Shown: piece after piece, positions 1 through 7,352 of the stretch | How the letters are laid out: each line of letters starts with the position of its first letter | How positions within the stretch are numbered: position 1 is the stretch's first letter | DNA from: an uncultured Clostridia bacterium | GTDB lineage: Bacteria; Bacillota; Clostridia; Oscillospirales; Acutalibacteraceae | Reading direction: 5' to 3' | Assembly (NCBI GenBank): GCA_937876205.1 | Contig: CALEII010000017.1 | Coordinates: 1 to 9,736, forward strand | DNA: 9,736 nucleotides | Notes under the pieces: generated by a model | The model's input: only the letters and a program-made list of their open reading frames with translations | Database searches by the model: none | What the model was told of the DNA's origin: nothing | Program-made: the position numbers and the translations under genes

Positions 1-2233
1 CCCAACGTGCAGAATTCTTTTCAGGCTTTAAGAAATATTCCTGGAATGTAAGATAAACATCTTCAAATGATGCACCTGATGCGATAAGCTTTGCAACTGA
101 TTCAACAACTGCAAGATATGCACCGTGGTAGGGACTCTTTTCCATTATAAAGGGATTGTAACCCCATGCCATAAATGAACAAGTATCTGTGTGCTTCTTT
201 TCAACAGAAACTTTGTTTACCATTGCCTGAATAGGTGTGAGCTGATTCTTGCCGCCGAAAGGCATAAGAACTGTACCTGCACCGATTGTTGAGTCGAAAC
301 GCTCTGAAAGCCCTCTCTTTGAGCAGATATTGAGGTCGTCTGCGAGAGCCTTGTAACCGTCCTTGAAGCCGGGAACAATTTTCTTTTCAAAAGCCTTGGG
401 ATTTTCAGGCATTATATCAATGTGCTTTGCGGCACCGTTTGAGTTAAGGAATTCTCTTGAAAGGTCAACGATTATCTTGCCGTTCCAGGTCATTGTGAGT
501 CTGGGCTCAGCTTTTACCTTTGCAACAACAGTTGCTTCAAGGTTTTCGCTTGTTGCAAGTTGAGTGAATCTTTCTACGTCTTTAGCTTCGACAACAACAG
601 CCATTCTCTCCTGAGATTCACTGATTGCAAGTTCTGTACCGTCAAGACCTTCGTACTTCTTGGGAACTGCATTAAGGTCAATTTCAAGACCGTCTGCAAG
701 CTCACCGATAGCAACGGAAACACCGCCTGCACCAAAGTCATTACAACGCTTGATGAGTCTTGAAGCCTCTGCGTTTCTGAAAAGTCTCTGAAGTTTTCTT
801 TCTTCGGGAGCATTACCCTTCTGAACCTCTGCACCGCAGCTTTCGAGTGACTCAAGTGTATGTGACTTTGATGAACCTGTTGCACCGCCGCAACCGTCAC
901 GGCCTGTTCTGCCGCCGAGAAGAATAACAATATCACCGGGATCGGGACATTCTCTTCTTACATTTTCAGCGGGAGCAGCCGCTATAACAGCACCGATTTC
1001 CATTCTCTTTGCAACATAACCGGGATGATATATTTCATCAACCTGACCTGTTGCAAGACCTATCTGATTACCGTATGACGAATAACCTGCAGCTGCAGTT
1101 GTAACAATCTTTCTCTGAGGAAGCTTACCCTTCATTGTGTCCTGAACAGGAACAAGGGGGTCACCTGCACCTGTCACACGCATTGCGGCGTAGACATATG
1201 AACGGCCTGAAAGGGGGTCACGGATAGCACCGCCGATACAGGTTGCGGCACCGCCGAAGGGCTCGATTTCTGTGGGATGATTATGTGTTTCATTCTTGAA
1301 GAGAAGAAGCCAATCCTGCTCCTCGCCCTCAACATTAACCTTGATTTTAACTGTACAGGCGTTAATTTCCTCTGATTCGTCAATTCTGGGAAGCTTGCCC
1401 TTTGCCTTGAGGTAACGTGTGCCTACAGTTGCAATATCCATAAGGTTTACGGGCTTTGTTCTGCCGAGCTCCTGTCTTACTGCAACATATTCATCGTATG
1501 CTGACTGAAGAAGAGGGTCGTCAAACTTCACTGAGTCAATAGTTGTAAGGAATGTTGTATGACGGCAATGGTCTGACCAGTATGTATCAATCATTCTGAT
1601 TTCAGTGATTGTGGGAGTCTTGTTCTCTGACTTAAAATAATCCTGACAGAATTTGATGTCGTCAGCATCCATTGCAAGAGCATAATTCTTAACAAAGTTT
1701 GCAAGACCGTCTGCATCAAGGTCATTGAAGCCGTGAAGAGTTTCAACAGTTTCGGGAACCGTATACTCAGCCTTAAGAGTGTCAAACTTATCCATTGTTG
1801 CCTCACGGCTTTCAACGGGGTTGATAACATACTTCTTGACTGCTTCAACCTCAGCGTCAGTCATATCGCCCTGCATAACGTAGATTTTTGCAGTTCTTAC
1901 AAGGGGTCTTTCACCCTGAGAGATAATCTGGATACACTGAGCCGCTGAGTCTGCTCTCTGGTCAAACTGACCGGGGAGATATTCAACTGCAAAAACCTTG
2001 TCACCTTCGTTTGTTTCAAGCTCAGCAGTTACTGTGTCAAGCTGAGGCTCTGAGAAAACCGTGCCTACTGAATAATCGAAAAGGTCTTTTTCGATATTTT
2101 CAACATCATAACGGTTAAGAAGACGGAGCTCCTTAAGTGATGTTATCTGAAGAAGTGTGTTGATTTCATTTTTGAGAGAGGTTGCTTCGTGAGCGAGTCC
2201 CTCTTTCTTTTCCACAAATATTCTGTATACCAT
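1..2233 (-). CDS. purL: Phosphoribosylformylglycinamidine (FGAM) synthase, large single-chain form, C-terminus missing
   Basis: This enzyme converts FGAR, glutamine and ATP to FGAM, the fourth step of IMP synthesis, in the cytosol. The frame is open from an ATG at 2233 to the left edge, giving 744 residues. It is cut by the window, not by a stop. Visible motifs are WSDHCRHTTF (residues 219-228), ETHNHPTEIEPFGG (from 315), GGRTGRDGCGGATGSS (440-455) and NDFGAGGVS (498-506), all typical of the ATP-binding FGAM synthetase core. Part of the second AIRS-like half follows (GAGTVLMPFGG, around 650-660). Large bacterial PurL proteins are about 1,220-1,300 residues, so the second half and the C-terminal glutamine amidotransferase domain should lie to the left. 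It starts 15 bp after purD, with a modest ribosome binding site (GGGTGA), and is the last visible gene of the operon. The identification is secure; only the missing part is inferred. Confidence 0.96.
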   Translation of the reverse strand, partial: MVYRIFVEKKEGLAHEATSLKNEINTLLQITSLKELRLLNRYDVENIEKDLFDYSVGTVFSEPQLDTVTAELETNEGDKVFAVEYLPGQFDQRADSAAQCIQIISQGERPLVRTAKIYVMQGDMTDAEVEAVKKYVINPVESREATMDKFDTLKAEYTVPETVETLHGFNDLDADGLANFVKNYALAMDADDIKFCQDYFKSENKTPTITEIRMIDTYWSDHCRHTTFLTTIDSVKFDDPLLQSAYDEYVAVRQELGRTKPVNLMDIATVGTRYLKAKGKLPRIDESEEINACTVKIKVNVEGEEQDWLLLFKNETHNHPTEIEPFGGAATCIGGAIRDPLSGRSYVYAAMRVTGAGDPLVPVQDTMKGKLPQRKIVTTAAAGYSSYGNQIGLATGQVDEIYHPGYVAKRMEIGAVIAAAPAENVRRECPDPGDIVILLGGRTGRDGCGGATGSSKSHTLESLESCGAEVQKGNAPEERKLQRLFRNAEASRLIKRCNDFGAGGVSVAIGELADGLEIDLNAVPKKYEGLDGTELAISESQERMAVVVEAKDVERFTQLATSENLEATVVAKVKAEPRLTMTWNGKIIVDLSREFLNSNGAAKHIDIMPENPKAFEKKIVPGFKDGYKALADDLNICSKRGLSERFDSTIGAGTVLMPFGGKNQLTPIQAMVNKVSVEKKHTDTCSFMAWGYNPFIMEKSPYHGAYLAVVESVAKLIASGASFEDVYLTFQEYFLKPEKNSARW

Positions 2234-2248
2234 ATTTATTCACCCGCT

Positions 2249-3511
2249 TTATTTCGCTTTCAGTGCTCTTGCACCGATATCCTTACGGTAATATGCATTG
2301 CCGAAATGCACTTTTGTTACTTCACCGTATGATTTGTCAATTGCTTCTCCCAGTGTGGGAGCAGTACAGGTAACACCGAGCACTCTGCCGCCGTTTGTGA
2401 GAAGCTTGCCGTCTTCAAGTTTAGCGCCTGCGATGAAAAGCTCACCGTTCATATCTTCATCAACAGTTATTTCATAGCCCTTTTCATACTTTGAAGGATA
2501 CCCGTCTGATGCCATAATTACACAACAAGCATTTTCATTCTTGAACTTGACATCAATTTCCGAAAGTCTTTCGTCAGCAACTGATTCAAAAATTGTGTAA
2601 AGGTCAGTTTCAAGAAGAGGAAGAACAACCTGTGTTTCGGGGTCACCGAAACGGCAGTTATATTCAATAACCTTTGTGCCGTTCGGAGTAATCATAAGAC
2701 CGAAGTATAGACAGCCCTTGAAGGTTCTGCCCTCAGAATTCATTGCATTCATTGTGGGAATGAAGATTTTTTCCATACATTCCTTTGCAACTTCATCTGT
2801 GTAATAAGGATTGGGAGCAACAGTACCCATACCGCCTGTATTGAGACCTTCGTCATTATCCTTTGCTCTCTTGTGGTCCATTGATGAAACCATAGGAACA
2901 ACAACCTTACCGTCTGTGAATGAAAGAACGGAAACCTCGGGACCTGTGAGGAATTCTTCGATAACGATATTGCTTCCGCTTTCGCCGAAGACCTTATCTT
3001 CCATCATTTCCTTTACAGCCTTTTTTGCATCTTCTCTTGTCTGAGCAATTATAACGCCCTTTCCGAGTGCCAGACCGTCAGCCTTGATAACTGTGGGAAC
3101 GGGAGCTGTTTCAAGATATTCGAGAGCCTTATCCATATCGGAGAATACTTCATATTCTGCTGTGGGAATACCGTATTTCTTCATAAGATTCTTTGAGAAA
3201 ACCTTACTGCCTTCGATTATAGCCGCATTCTTGTTAGGTCCGAAGCACTTGATACCGATTTCATTCAGAGCATCAACAGCACCGAGTACAAGAGGATCAT
3301 CGGGAGCAACAACTGCAAAGTCAATATCATTGTTCTTTGCAAAATCAACGATTCCTGCGATGTCTGTTGCACCGACGTTCACACACTCGGCATCAGCAGC
3401 AATACCGCCGTTACCGGGAAGTGCATATATTTTTTCAATATCTTTGTTTTCTTTGAGTTTTCTGATGATGGCGTGTTCTCTTCCGCCGCCACCGACAACT
3501 AAAATATTCAT
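2249..3511 (-). CDS. purD: Phosphoribosylamine-glycine ligase (GAR synthetase)
   Basis: This enzyme joins glycine to 5-phosphoribosylamine using ATP, the second step of IMP synthesis. The 420 residues match the usual family length. The N-terminal domain opens with a glycine-rich nucleotide-binding loop (VVGGGGREHA, residues 5-14). The ATP-grasp region has KADGLALGKGV (143-153), EEFLTGPEVSV (185-195), GGMGTVAPNPYYT (226-238) and EYNCRFGDPETQ (283-294), which includes the metal-binding acidic and Asn residues. A C-terminal domain follows to residue 420. The ATG at 3511 is preceded by AAAGG with 9-base spacing and gives an N-terminus that begins directly with the nucleotide-binding strand. It lies 161 bp after the AICAR transformylase gene, the longest spacer in the operon, and 15 bp before purL. 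No convincing promoter is seen in the upstream spacer, so it is probably read from the riboswitch-controlled promoter. Confidence 0.97.
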   Translation of the reverse strand: MNILVVGGGGREHAIIRKLKENKDIEKIYALPGNGGIAADAECVNVGATDIAGIVDFAKNNDIDFAVVAPDDPLVLGAVDALNEIGIKCFGPNKNAAIIEGSKVFSKNLMKKYGIPTAEYEVFSDMDKALEYLETAPVPTVIKADGLALGKGVIIAQTREDAKKAVKEMMEDKVFGESGSNIVIEEFLTGPEVSVLSFTDGKVVVPMVSSMDHKRAKDNDEGLNTGGMGTVAPNPYYTDEVAKECMEKIFIPTMNAMNSEGRTFKGCLYFGLMITPNGTKVIEYNCRFGDPETQVVLPLLETDLYTIFESVADERLSEIDVKFKNENACCVIMASDGYPSKYEKGYEITVDEDMNGELFIAGAKLEDGKLLTNGGRVLGVTCTAPTLGEAIDKSYGEVTKVHFGNAYYRKDIGARALKAK

Positions 3512-3535
3512 ATATTCATACCTTTCTCGTAATTA

Positions 3536-3551
3536 AAAGGCTTTCGCCTTT
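3536..3551 (-). other. Small GAAA-tetraloop hairpin just upstream of the purD ribosome binding site
   Basis: On the minus strand AAAGGC, loop GAAA, GCCTTT forms a 6-bp stem closed by a GNRA-type loop; the opposite strand would have a plain TTTC loop, which favours function in the purD-side transcript. It is followed by TTTTAATTA, too poor in T for a strong terminator. It sits about 12 bases before the Shine-Dalgarno sequence of purD. An mRNA stability or processing element, or a weak attenuator between the transformylase and purD genes, would fit. The function is inferred. Confidence 0.4.
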
Positions 3552-3650
3552 AAAGAATAAAGAAGAAAGAATATTGAATAAAGAACAGAATTGAAAAATA
3601 AATTTTTAACAATTATTATTTATTATCTATTCTTTATTCTCTATTATTTT
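3552..3650. repeat. AT-rich imperfect palindrome with 7-base periodicity
   Basis: The left arm holds AGAATAAAGAA (3554-3564) and GAATAAAGAA again (3576-3585). The right arm holds TTCTTTATTCT (3630-3640), a perfect 11-base complement of the first. Read on the minus strand, the first arm divides into related heptads (ATAGAGA, ATAAAGA, ATAGATA, ATAAATA). The second arm divides into complementary heptads such as CTGTTCT, TTATTCA, ATATTCT, TTCTTCT and TTATTCT. The centre near 3600 is flanked by AATTG and CAATT. The whole can fold as a long, imperfect, weak hairpin. It has no coding potential and no recognisable transposase ends or target duplication. It may be a degenerate intergenic repeat element or may have grown by slippage. 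Confidence 0.5.
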
Positions 3651-3651
3651 A

Positions 3652-3669
3652 GAACACAGTAATGTGTTC
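3652..3669 (-). terminator. Perfect 7-bp hairpin directly after the AICAR transformylase stop, weak terminator candidate
   Basis: GAACACA, a 4-base loop, then TGTGTTC lies 3 bases beyond the TAA stop. On the minus strand it is followed by TAAAATAATAG, not a run of T, so it is not a convincing intrinsic terminator. As purD and purL continue on the same strand, it may instead block 3' exonucleases or cause partial termination that sets the ratio of the upstream genes to purD and purL. Confidence 0.35.
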
Positions 3670-3672
3670 ACA

Positions 3673-4857
3673 TTAGTGGTGGAAAAGTCTCATACCTGTA
3701 AAGCACATTGCGATGCCGTACTTATCGCAGGTTTCAATAACCTGATCGTCTCTGATTGAGCCGCCGGGCTCTGCAATGTAAGAAACACCGCTTCTTCTTG
3801 CTCTTTCGATGTTGTCACCGAAGGGGAAGAAAGCATCTGAGCCGAGTGCAACACCTGTGATTGAATCAAGGTAAGCTCTCTTTTCAGCCTTTGTGAATTC
3901 AGCGGGCTGTTCTGTGAAGTAAAGCTGCCAGTTACCGTCTGCAAGAACATCTTCACTGTCGTCTGAAATATAAACATCAATGCAGTTGTCTCTGTCAGGT
4001 CTGCCGAGTTCAGCCTTGAAAGGCAGATTCAGAACCTTTTCGTGCTGACGCAGATGCCAGTTGTCAGCTTTCTGTCCTGCAAGTCTTGTGCAGTGAATTC
4101 TTGACTGCTGACCTGCACCTACACCGATAGCCTGTCCCTGATATGCGTAGCAGACTGAGTTTGACTGTGTATATTTAAGAGTAATAAGAGAAATGATAAG
4201 GTCTCTCTTTGCTTCTTCGGGAATTTCCTTGTTTTCTGTAACAACCTTTGTAAGAAGCTCGTTGTCAATCTTGAAGTTGTTTCTTCCCTGCTCAAAAGTA
4301 ATGCCGTAAACCTGCTTTACCTCCTGCTCCATAGGAACATAATTTTCATCAATCTTAACGATGTTGTAGTTGCCCTTTCTCTTTGACTTGAGAATTTCGA
4401 GTGCTTCGGGCTCATAACCGGGAGCGATAACACCGTCTGAAACCTCTCTCTTTATAAGAAGAGCAGTTGTAACGTCACATACGTCTGAAAGAGCAATCCA
4501 GTCACCGAATGATGACATTCTGTCTGTGCCTCTTGCCCTTGCATATGCACAAGCAAGGGGGGATTCGTCAAGACCTTCGATATCGTCAACAAAGCAAGCC
4601 TTCTTGAGGTTATCTGAAAGAGGTGTGCCGACTGCAGCTGATGTGGGGCTTACGTGCTTGAAGGATGTTGCACAGGGCATACCTGTTGCAGCCTTAAGCT
4701 CCTTGACAAGCTGCCAGGAATTGAATGCATCAAGGAAATTGATATATCCGGGTCTGCCGCAAAGGATTTCAATAGGAAGCTCACTGCCGTCTGTCATATA
4801 AATCTTTGCAGGCTTCTGATTGGGGTTACAACCGTATTTAAGTTCAAATTCTTTCAT
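3673..4857 (-). CDS. purH: Stand-alone AICAR transformylase (phosphoribosylaminoimidazolecarboxamide formyltransferase)
   Basis: The protein transfers a formyl group from 10-formyl-tetrahydrofolate to AICAR (ZMP), giving FAICAR. Its 394 residues correspond only to the C-terminal transformylase domain of bifunctional PurH (about 510-590 residues). The N-terminal cyclohydrolase domain is absent by architecture: the start codon leads straight into KYGCNPNQKPA (7-17). Catalytic features are SFKHVSP (65-71) with the Lys67-His68 pair, YTQSNSVCYA (229-238) with the conserved Asn233, GVGAGQQSR (245-253), SDAFFPFGDN (340-349) and the typical C-terminal RLFHH. The ATG at 4857 has GGAGG 5 bases upstream and lies 15 bp after the cyclohydrolase gene, which supplies the next step. 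The purH symbol covers only the transformylase half (sometimes called purH1). Its substrate is the ligand family sensed by the riboswitch at the head of the operon. Confidence 0.93.
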   Translation of the reverse strand: MKEFELKYGCNPNQKPAKIYMTDGSELPIEILCGRPGYINFLDAFNSWQLVKELKAATGMPCATSFKHVSPTSAAVGTPLSDNLKKACFVDDIEGLDESPLACAYARARGTDRMSSFGDWIALSDVCDVTTALLIKREVSDGVIAPGYEPEALEILKSKRKGNYNIVKIDENYVPMEQEVKQVYGITFEQGRNNFKIDNELLTKVVTENKEIPEEAKRDLIISLITLKYTQSNSVCYAYQGQAIGVGAGQQSRIHCTRLAGQKADNWHLRQHEKVLNLPFKAELGRPDRDNCIDVYISDDSEDVLADGNWQLYFTEQPAEFTKAEKRAYLDSITGVALGSDAFFPFGDNIERARRSGVSYIAEPGGSIRDDQVIETCDKYGIAMCFTGMRLFHH

Positions 4858-4872
4858 AATACCCTCCGAAAA

Positions 4873-5589
4873 TTACTTATTCTTGTTAACGATTCTGGTT
4901 TCAGCTTCGCCTGATTCAATATCAATGTATCTTACGAAAAGTGAAACCTTGTTATCTTCATTGAGATTTGTCCAGATAAGGTCTGTGAGCTCATCAATGC
5001 TTACATCGGGAAGCTCAAGTGTCTTAGGCTCACCTTCAAATGAAGGAAGAGGATTGCCGTCACCGTTGTATGTATGAATGAACTTTGCCTTACCGGGAAT
5101 GGGGTTTGAATAAGCATATGTGAATCTTTCACAGGATGAATCATCCCCCTCTGCACTCTTGAGAATTGACATTGCATAGTTCATACCGTCACTTTCAAGA
5201 CGGATGATACCTGAAATTCTGGGTGTGAAGTTCGGTGCATCGTCTTCAAACTCTCTTGTACGAAGAGCCTGTTCAAATGTCATCTGCTTGTCCATAAGGT
5301 CGTAGATAGTATCTGTCTGATCACCGTTTGTAACGATTGTCTTGTTGCCGAGCACTCTTACGGGATAGTAAATGATAAGATGAGGATCTGTCATCTTTGA
5401 TTCGTCAAATGCCTTTGTTCTCATTGCCTTACCTTCTGCAACAAAAACACGGTTACGGCTGTTTTCGCTTCTGCCCATAATGAAATATGCAGTTACAGCC
5501 TTTTTGCTGTCGGCACTTTTGCCGATTATGATACCTCTGCCGTGATAAGCAAGAGAATTCAGTTCATTTGCAATAGTAGAAACTTTCAT
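4873..5589 (-). CDS. purO: IMP cyclohydrolase, archaeal PurO-type family
   Basis: The 238-residue protein resembles the PurO-type IMP cyclohydrolase family (IMP_cyclohyd), which closes the ring of FAICAR to make IMP and is unrelated to the PurH cyclohydrolase domain. Recognisable parts are YHGRGIIIGKS (15-25), TAYFIMGRSENSRNRVF (33-49), YYPVRVLGNKTIVTNGDQTDTI (74-95) and FTPRISGIIR. It is somewhat longer than archaeal PurO (about 200 residues). The ATG at 5589 has AGGAG 7 bases upstream, inside the end of purN, and starts one base after the purN TGA. Its neighbour is the AICAR transformylase, and no other cyclohydrolase is in the operon, which strongly supports the role. The family assignment rests on recalled motifs and context, so it is slightly less certain than the other pur genes. 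Confidence 0.87.
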   Translation of the reverse strand: MKVSTIANELNSLAYHGRGIIIGKSADSKKAVTAYFIMGRSENSRNRVFVAEGKAMRTKAFDESKMTDPHLIIYYPVRVLGNKTIVTNGDQTDTIYDLMDKQMTFEQALRTREFEDDAPNFTPRISGIIRLESDGMNYAMSILKSAEGDDSSCERFTYAYSNPIPGKAKFIHTYNGDGNPLPSFEGEPKTLELPDVSIDELTDLIWTNLNEDNKVSLFVRYIDIESGEAETRIVNKNK

Positions 5590-5590
5590 T

Positions 5591-6226
5591 TCAGTTCTCC
5601 TTTATAAAAACTATATTGTCTTTTACTTCAAGTTTATCTTCACAGAAGAGCTTTACTGCTTCGGGAAGAATTTTCCATTCTGCCTCTTCCATAATTCTCT
5701 TCTGAAGTGTCTCGGGGGTGTCACCCTGCTTCACTTCAACTGCCTTCTGCATAATAATGGGACCTGCATCACATTCGGGAGTTACGAAATGTACCGTTGC
5801 ACCCGAAACCTTAACACCCTTTTGAAGTGCTGCCTCGTGAACGTGAAGTCCGTAATAACCTTTTCCGCAGAATGAAGGAATAAGTGCGGGGTGGATGTTG
5901 ATTATAGCATTGGGATAAGCCTCATAAACCTGCCGGTCAATAATTGTCAGGAAGCCCGCAAGAACAACAAGGTCAATATCTGCATTTTTCAGGGTTTCAA
6001 CAAGAGCTTTTGAATAGTCTGCAATGCTTTCAAAATCTTTTCTGCAAAGAACTGCAGAAGCAATACCGTTGTTTGCGGCTCTTTCAAGTGCATAGACACC
6101 GGGCTTTGATGCCACGACAAGAGTAATTTTACTCTCACCGAACATACCCTGTTTTTCGCAGTCGATAAGGCTCTGAAGATTTGTGCCGCCGCCCGAAACG
6201 AGAACGGCAATGTTCTTCTTACTCAA
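5591..6226 (-). CDS. purN: Phosphoribosylglycinamide (GAR) formyltransferase, 10-formyl-THF dependent
   Basis: This enzyme formylates GAR using 10-formyl-tetrahydrofolate, the third step of IMP synthesis. With the chosen start it has 211 residues, the normal size. Motifs are VLVSGGGTNLQSL (8-20, phosphate-binding loop), INIHPALIPSF (109-119) carrying catalytic Asn110 and His112, and HFVTPECDAGPII (146-158) with catalytic Asp153. The frame is open further upstream, to an ATG at 6316, but that sequence lies inside purM. The TTG at 6226 is preceded by GAGGGTG at 6-base spacing and gives an N-terminus of SKKNIAVLVSGGG, as expected for the family. This start overlaps the purM end by 8 bp (TTGAGTAA), suggesting translational coupling. 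It is one of two formyl-folate enzymes in this operon. Confidence 0.95.
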   Translation of the reverse strand: MSKKNIAVLVSGGGTNLQSLIDCEKQGMFGESKITLVVASKPGVYALERAANNGIASAVLCRKDFESIADYSKALVETLKNADIDLVVLAGFLTIIDRQVYEAYPNAIINIHPALIPSFCGKGYYGLHVHEAALQKGVKVSGATVHFVTPECDAGPIIMQKAVEVKQGDTPETLQKRIMEEAEWKILPEAVKLFCEDKLEVKDNIVFIKEN

Positions 6227-7256
6227 TGATAACACCCTCTTCGGACTTGATAACTTCGCCGATGATGTAAGCATCTTCACCGTTTGCTTTGAGTACTTCA
6301 AGTGCCTTGTCTGCATCTTCCTTAGCTACGATAACGCTCATACCGACACCCATATTGTATGTATTGAACATATCTCTTTCGGGGATATTGCCTTCCTTTG
6401 CGATAAGGTCGAAGATGGGAAGAATCTTAATATCTGACTTCTTGATTTTTGCACCGAGACCTGCAGGGATTGTTCTGGGAATATTCTCATAGAAGCCGCC
6501 GCCTGTGATATGGGAAACACCCTTGACTTTTACTTCCTCAAAGAGAGCAAGCATAGGCTTTACATAAATCTTTGTGGGAGTGAGAAGAGTTTCGCCGACT
6601 GACTTGCCGCCGAGCTCTTCACGGGGAGTCTTGATATCTGCATTTTCAACATCAAAAACCTTTCTTACAAGTGAGAAACCGTTTGAATGCACACCGCTTG
6701 AAGGAAGAGCAATGATAACGTCGCCTTCTGCGATTGACTTTGTGTCAACAATCTTGTCCTTGTCAACAACACCTACAGAGAAGCCTGCAAGGTCATATTC
6801 ATCAACGGGATAGAAACCGGGCATTTCAGCTGTTTCACCGCCGATAAGTGATGCACCTGACTGAACACAGCCCTCTGCAACACCTGCGACGATGTCTGCA
6901 ATTCTTTCGGGAACGTTCTTGCCGCATGCAATATAGTCAAGGAAAAGAAGGGGCTTTGCGCCGCAGCAGATAATATCGTTAACGCACATTGCAACACAGT
7001 CGATACCTACTGTATCGTGCTTATCCATAATGAATGCAAGCTTGAGCTTTGTGCCGACACCGTCTGTTCCGCCTACGAGAACAGGCTTTGCGATGCCTTC
7101 AAGGTCAAGACTGAACAGACCGCCGAAGCCGCCGATATCGGAAACCTCGTTACCTGTCATTGTTCTTGCGATGTGCTGTTTCATAAGTTCAACAGCCTTG
7201 TAGCCGGCAGTAATATCAACGCCTGCTTCTTTGTAGCTTTCACTGAAACTTTTCAT
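6219..7256 (-). CDS. purM: Phosphoribosylformylglycinamidine cyclo-ligase (AIR synthetase)
   Basis: This enzyme closes the imidazole ring of FGAM with ATP to give AIR, the fifth step of IMP synthesis. The 345 residues equal the usual bacterial length. The N-terminal AIRS domain has GGTDGVGTK (62-70), CVNDIICCGAKPLLFLDY (91-108) and GGETAEMPG (139-147). The C-terminal domain has PSSGVHSNGFSLVRK (185-199) and HITGGGFYENIPR (249-261). The frame extends upstream to an ATG at 7349, but the ATG at 7256 is preceded by a perfect AGGAGG (7270-7265) with 8-base spacing and yields the family-typical MKSFSESYKEAGVDI start. The gene follows purE after a 96-bp gap and overlaps purN by 8 bp. Confidence 0.97.
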   Translation of the reverse strand: MKSFSESYKEAGVDITAGYKAVELMKQHIARTMTGNEVSDIGGFGGLFSLDLEGIAKPVLVGGTDGVGTKLKLAFIMDKHDTVGIDCVAMCVNDIICCGAKPLLFLDYIACGKNVPERIADIVAGVAEGCVQSGASLIGGETAEMPGFYPVDEYDLAGFSVGVVDKDKIVDTKSIAEGDVIIALPSSGVHSNGFSLVRKVFDVENADIKTPREELGGKSVGETLLTPTKIYVKPMLALFEEVKVKGVSHITGGGFYENIPRTIPAGLGAKIKKSDIKILPIFDLIAKEGNIPERDMFNTYNMGVGMSVIVAKEDADKALEVLKANGEDAYIIGEVIKSEEGVIIE

Positions 7257-7317
7257 TGTTTGTTCCTCCTGTATTGAGAATTTTGAAATAATTTTATTAT
7301 TTTTAAATGCGAAAATC

Positions 7318-7339
7318 GGGGCGAAGATACCCTCGTCCC
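7318..7339 (-). other. Hairpin in the purE-purM spacer
   Basis: On the minus strand GGGACGAGG, loop GTAT, CTTCGCCCC forms a 9-bp stem with one A-C mismatch and one G-U pair, 13 bases after the purE stop. GATTTTCGC follows, so there is only a short T run. It may slightly reduce read-through or protect the purE end of the message. Both strands fold about equally well, so the strand is assigned only from the transcription direction. Confidence 0.3.
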
Positions 7340-7352
7340 AACTTCTCATAAT

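Noticed and set aside
1..2233. Apparent lack of a long frame in the first 2.2 kb
   Set aside because: The region is fully coding on the minus strand for purL; the frame simply runs off the window without a stop.
3084..3536. 150-codon plus-strand frame opposite purD
   Set aside because: Ser/Pro/Leu-rich composition typical of the antisense of an ATP-grasp gene, with no family motif; purD is certain here.
7257..7349. N-terminal extension of purM from an upstream ATG
   Set aside because: The extension adds 31 unrelated residues across a hairpin, whereas ATG 7256 has a perfect AGGAGG and gives the standard family length.
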